NCBI GenBank assembly: GCA_958405355.1
Contig: CATYEA010000005.1
Location: 1 to 21,513, forward strand
Length of the DNA stretch: 21,513 nt
Reading direction: 5' to 3'
From: an uncultured Lachnospiraceae bacterium
GTDB lineage: Bacteria > Bacillota > Clostridia > Lachnospirales > Lachnospiraceae
The translations under genes were made by a program, and so were the position numbers. A model generated the notes under the pieces. That model did not search any database, was not told the origin of the DNA, and saw nothing but the letters and a program-made list of their open reading frames with translations. Positions 15,711-21,513 of the stretch are shown in pieces (position 1 is the stretch's first letter; every line of letters starts with the position of its first letter).

Positions 15711-16689
15711 GTTTATCCAACATCCTTCTGATCTTCCGTGCTTCCGGGATATCTTCCAGTGAATCCAATATCTCTCTGGCCAATGCCGCATATCTGTGAA
15801 TCTCTTCCACAGTACGCTCCACACCGCCGCAGCGGATCACATATTTCTCCATCTGCTCTATCTCGTCAGCACTCAGACTTCGCTTTGCATTCTCTCTCAT
15901 GATCGGTAAAAGCGCCTCCCTGCCCTCAGGTACTCCAAGCGCCATAAGAACAGGAAGTGTATATATTCCATCATGAAAATCCTTATGCGTCTTCTTTCCT
16001 TCAGCCACTTCACTGGATGTAAAATCCAGAAGATCGTCGCGAAACTGGAACATGATACCCAGATACTCTCCGAAACATTTAAGTTTCCCGGCAATATCTT
16101 TGCTGCATCCGGCTTCAATCGCTCCAAGCTCACAGGCCGTACTAAAAAGGGACGCTGTCTTTCCTTTGATATTCTTCAGATAGGCATCCACGGTCACATT
16201 AACATCATACCTGCATACCGCCTGTCCTATCTCTCCGATACACATATTTTCAACGGTCTTAGAAAGAATCATTGCTGCATCAATAAGTTGCTCTTTCACC
16301 TGCCAGTAATGAACCCGCTCAATCAGGAAATCCCCGGCATATACTGCCGCATCCTTCCCGTATTTGCCTTGAATCGAAGGCTTTCCGCGTCTAAATGGTG
16401 CCTCATCGATGATATCATCATGAATCAACGACGCCATATGAGTGAGTTCCACCATCGCTGCCAGCATGCAGAGCCTTTCGGCCCGCTCCGAAGGATAGGG
16501 TCCGAAGGCACTGCACAGCAGCAAAAGTCTGGGGCGAATCATTTTACCGGATGAACCGAGCACATCATCCAGCACGGCGCCTGTTCTGGTGCCGGCAAAT
16601 GAGTTCTCAGCGATTTTGTGTATATAGTAATTTACCCGTTCCATCGCTGACTCTTCCATCATCGCACAGGCATTATTCCGTTCTGTCAT
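15697..16689 (-). CDS. Long-chain polyprenyl diphosphate synthase
   Basis: A 330-residue trans-prenyltransferase with GKMIRP (48-53), the first Asp-rich motif DDIID (91-95) and second Asp-rich motif DDLLD (218-222), which bind Mg-diphosphate. The residues 4 and 5 before the first motif are Ser87 and Ala86. Small residues there, instead of aromatic ones, are known to permit long products, so a C30-C45 chain for a quinone is predicted rather than FPP or GGPP. It belongs to the HepT/IspB/heptaprenyl type. No small HepS-like subunit is adjacent. GGAG lies 8 nt before the ATG. It supplies the side chain for the downstream MenA. Confidence 0.9.
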   Translation of the reverse strand: MTERNNACAMMEESAMERVNYYIHKIAENSFAGTRTGAVLDDVLGSSGKMIRPRLLLLCSAFGPYPSERAERLCMLAAMVELTHMASLIHDDIIDEAPFRRGKPSIQGKYGKDAAVYAGDFLIERVHYWQVKEQLIDAAMILSKTVENMCIGEIGQAVCRYDVNVTVDAYLKNIKGKTASLFSTACELGAIEAGCSKDIAGKLKCFGEYLGIMFQFRDDLLDFTSSEVAEGKKTHKDFHDGIYTLPVLMALGVPEGREALLPIMRENAKRSLSADEIEQMEKYVIRCGGVERTVEEIHRYAALAREILDSLEDIPEARKIRRMLDKLEAI

Positions 16690-16744
16690 TATTTTATCTC
16701 CAGTTCATCTTTAGTCTATTTTTACATTAATGTCGATTTAAGTC

Positions 16745-18901
16745 TTAAACAAGGCCTCTCTTTTCAGCAATAATTTCTGCTGTATGTTTAACCTTGATAT
16801 CCAGTCCGCGGGCATCCAAACCACCACGAATCTGCATCATACATCCTGGACAGTCAACTGCAACAACATCTGCGCCTGTAGCCTGAATGTTAGCAATCTT
16901 CTTTTCAAGGATCGGTGTTGCAATATCCGGATAAAGAACACTGTATGTACCGCCGAAACCACAGCAGTTGTCATGTTCTTCCATCTCAACAAATTCAACA
17001 CCCTTGGTGTTCTTGAGAAGTTCACGCTGTTCCTGTGTTACACGAAGGCTTCTGCACAGGTGGCAGCTATCGTGATAAGTAACTTTAACAGCTTTTCCGT
17101 CGCCGGATTCTTCGCATCCGCCCAGGTCATAGAACAATTTACAGAAGTCAAATGTCTTGTCTGCAAGTTCAGTTGCTCTCTTATGCATCTCTGTGCCTTC
17201 CTCAAAGAAGGTTGGATAATCACGGAGCTGATGTGTACAGGATGGACATGCGGATACAATATAATCATATTTCTCTGCTTCCATACCTTCGATATTGATT
17301 TCTGCTTCTTTTCTGGCATTATCAACATCACCCATAGTCGATGCCGGACATCCGCAGCAAGCCTGTCCCAAAGGCATCTCTACAAGATAACCAATAGAGT
17401 TCAGGTCAACAACAACGTCACGTGCAAGGTCTGTATATACGAAATCAAGCAGACAGCCTGCAAACAATGCAATCTTGCCCTTTGGATTTGGAACATCCTG
17501 TTCAATCGTCGGGAAGATGTCACGCAGCGGAACCTGTGCAATATTCGGGAAGCTTCTTCCTTCTGTCAGGCCGGAAAGGAACATCGGCAGATGACGGATC
17601 ATCGGCTGGCCCTTTGTGAATGGTGCCTGTGCAACAGATGCGATACGAAGCATAGAATGGAACAGCTTACGGTCGCTGACTGCATCCAGTGCGAATTTAT
17701 GAATTGCATTTGGATGTTCTTTTGCATTCTTCTCACGAATCTTGCGAATCATATCGGTAATCTTAAGGCCGCCGCCGCAGACTTCCTTACATCTTCCGCA
17801 CTGGAGACAGAGACTCTGAATCTCACTTGCACGGCCTTCATCAATAAGGAAATGGGTAAGCATGATACCGATACCGCCGGTATATACCTTGGAACCATAT
17901 ACATGTCCGCCGACTAATGCGAAAGCTGGACAGACATCAAGGCAGGCTCCACAACGGATACATTCAAATACCTGTCTGAACTCAGGCTCTTCAAGGATTG
18001 AACGACGGCCTGGCTCATCAAGAATAACTGCATAGAACTCTTTCTTTTCTTTTGTGTCATTCTCTTTATCTGTAACAACATTCGTTGCACCTGTGTACAT
18101 GGAAACATAAGCTGCGATTCTCTGAGCTGTACCATTACGTGGAAGAGCTTTGAAAATCCAGCGTGCATCAGACATGGATTTTACAAATTTCTCAATACCG
18201 AAAATGTAAAGATGGATTTTCGGAAGAGCACCAACCATACGGCCGTTACCTTCATTGGACATGGTAAATACTGTACCTGTCTCGGCAACTGCTACGTTAG
18301 CGCCGGAAACACCCATATCTGCTGTGCAGAATTTTTCTCTCATAACCTTACGGGCTGTCTTAACTTCTTCTGCAATAATTGGTTCATTTTTAACTTTTGT
18401 ATAGTCAGTAAACAGATCGGCAACTTCTTCTTTATTCAGATGAAGTGCAGGCATAACCATATGTACCGGTGTATTTCCTTCAAGAGCTATGATAAACTCA
18501 CCAAGGTCTGTTTCCTGAACCAAAACACCATCTTCTGTAAGAACTTTATTGAAATGGATTTCTTCAGAAGCCATGGATTTGGATTTAACGATCGTCTTAA
18601 CATTTTTTTCTTTTACAAGAGCGCGGATTTTTTCCATTGCCTCGTCTTTACTCTTGGCAACGATAACATGTCCACCTCTTGCTTCACAATTCTTAGTAAA
18701 CTCTGCGATCATCTCATCAACATGATCTGCTGCATAACGTTTTACTTCGCTGATCTTATTTCGTGTAGCTTCAAAATCAACACCTTCATAAGCTTTTTCT
18801 CTTCTGGCCGGATATGTCTTACAGAATGTACCCAGTGTTCTGGCAAGAGTGGTGTTGTCCAATGCAGCCCGAATTTCTTGTTTTAATGCTTCACTTGACA
18901 T
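16745..18901 (-). CDS. LutB-LutA fusion: LUD/iron-sulfur protein with C-terminal CCG domains
   Basis: A 718-residue protein. Residues 1-300 are a LutB/LldF-type LUD domain. Next come two [4Fe-4S] ferredoxin motifs, CIRCGACLDVCP (C314, 317, 320, 324) and CLQCGRCKEVC (C365, 368, 371, 375). The C-terminal part (about 475-718) carries two CCG cysteine-rich repeats of the LutA/GlpC/HdrB kind: C483 with CCG at 515-517 and C552/C555, then C613, CCG at 646-648 and C684/C687. LutB is usually about 470 residues with LutA (about 240) separate; here both are in one chain in B-A order. LutABC oxidises L-lactate; related sets act on other 2-hydroxyacids, so the substrate is not certain. It starts 20 nt after the lutC-like gene, with AAGGAGGG before the ATG. 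It is probably membrane-peripheral and passes electrons to a quinone or to FixCX; this is inferred from context. Confidence 0.9.
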   Translation of the reverse strand: MSSEALKQEIRAALDNTTLARTLGTFCKTYPARREKAYEGVDFEATRNKISEVKRYAADHVDEMIAEFTKNCEARGGHVIVAKSKDEAMEKIRALVKEKNVKTIVKSKSMASEEIHFNKVLTEDGVLVQETDLGEFIIALEGNTPVHMVMPALHLNKEEVADLFTDYTKVKNEPIIAEEVKTARKVMREKFCTADMGVSGANVAVAETGTVFTMSNEGNGRMVGALPKIHLYIFGIEKFVKSMSDARWIFKALPRNGTAQRIAAYVSMYTGATNVVTDKENDTKEKKEFYAVILDEPGRRSILEEPEFRQVFECIRCGACLDVCPAFALVGGHVYGSKVYTGGIGIMLTHFLIDEGRASEIQSLCLQCGRCKEVCGGGLKITDMIRKIREKNAKEHPNAIHKFALDAVSDRKLFHSMLRIASVAQAPFTKGQPMIRHLPMFLSGLTEGRSFPNIAQVPLRDIFPTIEQDVPNPKGKIALFAGCLLDFVYTDLARDVVVDLNSIGYLVEMPLGQACCGCPASTMGDVDNARKEAEINIEGMEAEKYDYIVSACPSCTHQLRDYPTFFEEGTEMHKRATELADKTFDFCKLFYDLGGCEESGDGKAVKVTYHDSCHLCRSLRVTQEQRELLKNTKGVEFVEMEEHDNCCGFGGTYSVLYPDIATPILEKKIANIQATGADVVAVDCPGCMMQIRGGLDARGLDIKVKHTAEIIAEKRGLV

Positions 18902-18921
18902 TGTATTCCCTCCTTACCTGA

Positions 18922-19473
18922 TCATTCATCATCTACAACAACTACGGACATCTGGAGCGGTCCATGCACACCAACGGTGCTGACACACTCGATATCGGCT
19001 GTACGGCTCGGGCCGGTGACAAAGCCGACAAAATTAGGCATCTCCGAAAGTTCTGCAAGAATGTCAAACATATCATCGTATTCTGGTACAATTGTAGAAC
19101 CTCTTAAAATACCAATATAATACTCTGACATCGTTGATACGATTCTTTCATCGATAACGTCCCTTGCCTGAACCATGGTGCCGAGATCTGCAATACCATA
19201 CTGGCTCTCGGAAACACCGCCTTTTACTGTCTCTGCATTGAGACGAATGTGGTCTGTGTACACTTTAATCCCTGCTTCTTCAAGAGCGTTGATAACTCCT
19301 CCCTCTTCCATGAGCGGAGTTTCAACGATACATGTATCAGGAATGCCGGCTTCTTTAAAAATTCCGGCAACTGCCTTTCCAAGATTTTCCTTGGAAGTGC
19401 GCACACATGTTCCATTCACGCTTTCAAGATTCTTTTTGAATCTTTCATACAATTCATCCGTGATTTTATTCAT
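18922..19473 (-). CDS. lutC: LutC-like LUD domain protein
   Basis: A 183-residue protein with one LUD domain. The signature TGPSRTADIE (153-162) followed by GVHGP (168-172) is typical of LutC/LldG. LutC is an essential partner of LutA and LutB in lactate use. It is the first gene of the eleven-gene operon, directly before the LutB-LutA fusion. AAAGGGG lies before the ATG. Confidence 0.9.
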   Translation of the reverse strand: MNKITDELYERFKKNLESVNGTCVRTSKENLGKAVAGIFKEAGIPDTCIVETPLMEEGGVINALEEAGIKVYTDHIRLNAETVKGGVSESQYGIADLGTMVQARDVIDERIVSTMSEYYIGILRGSTIVPEYDDMFDILAELSEMPNFVGFVTGPSRTADIECVSTVGVHGPLQMSVVVVDDE

Positions 19474-19519
19474 TGTTACGCCCCTTTCTGACGAATTTAT
19501 TGCGTCGTTTTACGTATTA

Positions 19520-19548
19520 AGTATATTAAAAAAAATACAGTTAGTCAA
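19520..19548 (-). promoter_or_regulatory. Main promoter of the LUD/quinone/FixCX operon
   Basis: TTGACT (19548-19543), 17-bp spacer, TATACT (19525-19520), about 46 nt before the lutC start. No other convincing promoter was seen before the ten downstream genes, so it probably drives the whole 12-kb unit. Confidence 0.75.
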
Positions 19549-19583
19549 CGCTACGCCATGTATTTTGTTTGTTTTTTTAATCA

Positions 19584-19606
19584 ATTTGAATACATTTTCT
19601 TCAAAT
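19584..19606. promoter_or_regulatory. Inverted repeat upstream of the operon promoter, possible operator
   Basis: ATTTGAA (19584-19590) and TTCAAAT (19600-19606) are perfect arms separated by 9 nt. A further TCAAAT copy follows at 19611-19616. The site lies between the operon promoter and the divergent promoter of the small protein, a suitable place for a shared regulator. The sequence is AT-rich, so chance is possible. Confidence 0.35.
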
Positions 19607-19662
19607 CGAGTCAAATTTTTGTCAATCTTGGGCATTGACTGCAAAAAAACCACATTTCCATA

Positions 19663-19691
19663 TTGATTCAGGAAAGTCTATCTGTTATCAT
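19663..19691 (+). promoter_or_regulatory. Promoter of the 82-residue protein gene
   Basis: TTGATT (19663-19668), 17-bp spacer, TATCAT (19686-19691), with a TGT extended -10 element just before it. A start of transcription near 19698 would leave a leader of about 26 nt. Confidence 0.6.
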
Positions 19692-19723
19692 TGAATAAAA
19701 TTAAGAAATCCGAGGCGAAAAAT

Positions 19724-19972
19724 ATGGACGTTCAAAAAATCGCATTAAAACTTCAGGGCGATATGTGTCTTGATGACTCAGATAAAGATTTGATCATGAT
19801 CTGGAGCAAGGCCATCGACGTTGCTGACGAACCACTTATCATCTGCTGGCAGGTGACAAATCCGGATGCCGGCGAAATGAAAGATATGGTGTCGGAATGG
19901 GACAAGTTTGTTGTCCTCACAGCGGCCGGCAAACCACTTGGTACGGCCAACGACTACTTCCTTATCAAATAA
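19724..19972 (+). CDS. Small acidic protein of unknown function
   Basis: An 82-residue soluble protein that I do not recognise. It is acidic (clusters such as LDDSDKD and the DAGEMKDM stretch), has no membrane segment, no signal peptide and no metal-binding Cys pattern. It has its own promoter, a GAGG ribosome-binding site about 9 nt before the ATG at 19724, and a strong terminator. All this supports a real gene despite its size. An upstream in-frame TTG at 19691 falls in the -10 box and is unlikely. It is transcribed divergently from the LUD/quinone operon, so joint regulation is possible. Confidence 0.7.
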   Translation: MDVQKIALKLQGDMCLDDSDKDLIMIWSKAIDVADEPLIICWQVTNPDAGEMKDMVSEWDKFVVLTAAGKPLGTANDYFLIK

Positions 19973-19993
19973 CAGAGCAGATGAACAAAACCA

Positions 19994-20034
19994 GGGGGCT
20001 GCCTTGAAAATCAAGAGCAGCCCCTAATCTTTTT
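19994..20034. terminator. Strong terminator between the small protein gene and the LysR gene
   Basis: GGGGCTGC and GCAGCCCC plus an inner TTGA/TCAA form a long stem, followed on the plus strand by TAATCTTTTT. It directly abuts the LysR stop codon on the other strand. On the minus strand the tail is TGGTTTTGTT, so it may act both ways, better for the plus strand. Confidence 0.85.
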
Positions 20035-20890
20035 GAAAATATTCCTGAATAAAATCCATAAAATACCGGCTGGCCACCGGCAAAGTTTTCCTGTTTTTAC
20101 ATGCGATTGCCACAGTCCGTTCCACAATCGGCTCAATCGGCCGAACTGCGCAGGAACGCTCCAGATTCTGTACAACAGCCTTATATAAAATAGAAACTCC
20201 CAGTTCCTGTTCCACCATAGTAATAATTGAATAATCATCATACACCCGATACTGGATATTCGGCTCCAGATGATTTTTTTCATAAGCGTTCAAGGGAACG
20301 CTAAGTTCGCCTTCATCCAGCAAAATATTCGGACAATCCGCTAAATCCGCCAAAGCCACCGTCTTTTTTGAAGACAGTGGATGATTTTTCGGCAACACAG
20401 CGACCATTTCATCCGTATAGAGCGGCAAAACCTGCAGCCCGCTTACCGCATTCGGAACTACAAATCCAAAATCCACCCTTCCCTCTTTAATCCATTGAAC
20501 AATGTTTGTATATTCACCTTTAAATAATTCAAACCGCACATCCGGATATTTTTCTTTAAAAACTTTCATCAATCCCGGCAGCCAATTCCTGCTCACGCTG
20601 GTGAAGGAACCGATTCGTATCTTTCCGCCGCCAAGTCCCTGCATTTCTCTATACTTTTCTTCCAACTCACGATGGGCGTTGTTGATCGAACATATATAAG
20701 GATAATAGGCTTCGCCATCTGCCGTCAATATTACACCATTTTTAGAGCGAAGCAAAAGCGTCGTGGATAATTCTTCCTCCAGCGTATGTACCATCTGACT
20801 GACTGCTGACTGGGTATAATCCAGCACTTCTGCCGCCTTTGTGAAACTTCCGCATTCTACCACTTTAATAAAGACTTCATATCGATTCAT
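20024..20890 (-). CDS. LysR-family transcriptional regulator
   Basis: A 288-residue protein of normal family length. The N-terminal winged helix (1-60) has the usual pattern GSFTKAAEVLDYTQSAVSQMVHTLEEEL (read in pieces: helix-turn-helix about 14-38). The C-terminal effector-binding domain (about 88-285) begins IRIGSFTSVSRNWLP. It is divergent from the azlC-type gene, so it probably controls that gene, with an unknown small-molecule effector. The ATG at 20890 is chosen because AAAGGTG lies 6 nt before it. The GTG at 20899 is too close to the same ribosome-binding site. Confidence 0.92.
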   Translation of the reverse strand: MNRYEVFIKVVECGSFTKAAEVLDYTQSAVSQMVHTLEEELSTTLLLRSKNGVILTADGEAYYPYICSINNAHRELEEKYREMQGLGGGKIRIGSFTSVSRNWLPGLMKVFKEKYPDVRFELFKGEYTNIVQWIKEGRVDFGFVVPNAVSGLQVLPLYTDEMVAVLPKNHPLSSKKTVALADLADCPNILLDEGELSVPLNAYEKNHLEPNIQYRVYDDYSIITMVEQELGVSILYKAVVQNLERSCAVRPIEPIVERTVAIACKNRKTLPVASRYFMDFIQEYFQKD

Positions 20891-20926
20891 CGGATTCACC
20901 TTTCCATAAGTTCAACTAATAGTTTA

Positions 20927-20955
20927 ATTATAATAATTCGTTAGACTAATTTCAA
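20927..20955 (-). promoter_or_regulatory. Promoter of the LysR gene
   Basis: TTGAAA (20955-20950), 17-bp spacer, TATAAT (20932-20927), 37 nt before the start. It lies inside the 103-nt divergent region, overlapping imperfect CTAAT repeats (20915-20920 and 20945-20950) that might be LysR-binding sequence. The azlC side has only a weak TTAGAC-18-TACAAT (20941-20970), as expected if it needs activation. Confidence 0.6.
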
Positions 20956-20993
20956 TACCGGAGATACAATATGGTTCAAAAGGAGGAATTTTT

Positions 20994-21513
20994 ATGAGAA
21001 ATGAAAATAGAACATGGTTTTCCAGAGGACTTCGGGATGGACTTCCCATTGCCTTAGGTTACCTGGCTGTATCCTTTACACTCGGAATTGCCGCAAAAAA
21101 TGCTGGATTTACACCCTTCCAAGCCATGCTTACCAGTCTGACCAACAATGCATCCGCCGGTGAATTTGCCGGGTTTACACTGATTGCAGCTGGTGCAGGA
21201 TATCTTGAAGTGGCCTTAATGGTATTCATAGCCAACGCCCGCTACCTTTTAATGTCCTGCGCCCTCAGTCAAAAACTTTCGCCGGAAACGCCCCTGCATC
21301 ATCGACTGCTTATCGCCGTCGACATTGCAGACGAAATTTTCGGAGTCTCCATGGCTGTTCCCGGAAAATTGAATCCATTTTACACCTACGGCATCATTGC
21401 AATCGCAGCTCCGTGCTGGGCCGCCGGCACCTATTTAGGCGTTTTAATGGGCAATCTGCTTCCGCTGAATGTTGTTCGTGCCCTCAGTGTCGGCCTTTAC
21501 GGAATGTTCCTGG
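20994..21513 (+). CDS. azlC: AzlC-family branched-chain amino acid exporter subunit (partial, cut by window end)
   Basis: The first 173 residues are visible of a protein usually near 230-240. It begins GLRDGLPIALGYLAVSFTLGI (about residues 11-31) and has the family's MVFIANARYLLMS segment, where AzlC proteins have a conserved N-x-R pattern, then a DEIFGVS stretch. AzlC and the small AzlD form a membrane exporter for branched-chain amino acids and analogues; an azlD gene would be expected just past the window. AAAGGAGG lies 7 nt before the ATG. The divergent LysR gene is the probable regulator. Confidence 0.9.
   Translation, partial: MRNENRTWFSRGLRDGLPIALGYLAVSFTLGIAAKNAGFTPFQAMLTSLTNNASAGEFAGFTLIAAGAGYLEVALMVFIANARYLLMSCALSQKLSPETPLHHRLLIAVDIADEIFGVSMAVPGKLNPFYTYGIIAIAAPCWAAGTYLGVLMGNLLPLNVVRALSVGLYGMFL

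Noticed and set aside
15711..15824. N-terminal extension of MenA back to a GTG at 15824
   Set aside because: The extra residues are charged and Trp-rich, overlap the polyprenyl synthase coding region, and do not look like the start of a membrane prenyltransferase.
15973..16554. Plus-strand open frame of 193 codons opposite the polyprenyl synthase
   Set aside because: No family resemblance and no upstream signals; the minus-strand frame contains both Asp-rich motifs.
16784..17917. Long open frame (377 codons) on the plus strand, antisense to the LutB-LutA gene
   Set aside because: It lies wholly opposite a gene with clear family motifs, its translation has no recognisable domain or ordered composition, and it has no ribosome-binding site. 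It is open only because of the codon bias of the real gene.
1..21513. Mobile elements, integrases, CRISPR arrays or attachment sites (including at the tRNA-Pro gene)
   Set aside because: No transposase or recombinase motif, no regularly spaced repeats, and no partial tRNA duplicate were seen in the window.

Overview
The window looks like the chromosome of a low-to-moderate-GC Firmicute of class Clostridia, probably an anaerobic gut-type Lachnospiraceae relative. This is an inference from the gene content (LUD/lactate-type iron-sulfur proteins, FixCX, AzlC, GT2), strong GGAGG ribosome-binding sites, sigma-A-like promoters and a tRNA gene without an encoded CCA. I cannot name the species. There are no insertion sequences, phage genes or CRISPR arrays.

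Layout. Positions 1-585: the 5' part of a minus-strand family 2 glycosyltransferase and its promoter. Positions 604-7144: a small-molecule module. It holds a two-domain nitrilase-superfamily hydrolase followed by an internally duplicated membrane protein (both minus strand), a divergent AraC-type response regulator (plus), and a histidine kinase tail-to-tail with the regulator. The kinase carries a whole periplasmic-binding-protein-like (AmiC/UrtA-type) domain at its C terminus but has no signal peptide or membrane segment. I read this as a sense-import-hydrolyse system for an amide, nitrile or ureide-like compound.

Positions 7202-7374: a tRNA-Pro(CGG) gene with promoter and terminator. Positions 7609-19548: one long minus-strand operon of eleven genes behind a TTGACT-17-TATACT promoter. 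In transcription order: lutC-like LUD protein; LutB-LutA fusion iron-sulfur protein; long-chain polyprenyl diphosphate synthase; MenA-type prenyltransferase; UbiE/MenG methyltransferase; FixC-like flavoprotein; FixX-like ferredoxin; two single-domain ArsA/Get3-type ATPases with C-terminal alpha-crystallin domains; a class I methyltransferase; and a DUF362 protein with a Cys-rich C terminus. Several genes overlap or nearly touch, so they are very likely co-expressed.

This operon joins prenylated quinone tailoring (side chain, prenyl transfer, ring methylation) to two electron-transfer modules that could donate to a quinone: LUD-type dehydrogenase and FixCX. The head-group (DHNA) genes and the FixAB/ETF partners are not in the window. 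The two ArsA-like ATPases, the second methyltransferase and DUF362 have no assigned role here and are the most interesting unknowns.

Positions 19663-20034: a divergent 82-residue orphan protein with its own promoter and terminator. Positions 20024-21513: a LysR regulator divergent from an azlC-type exporter gene cut by the window edge.
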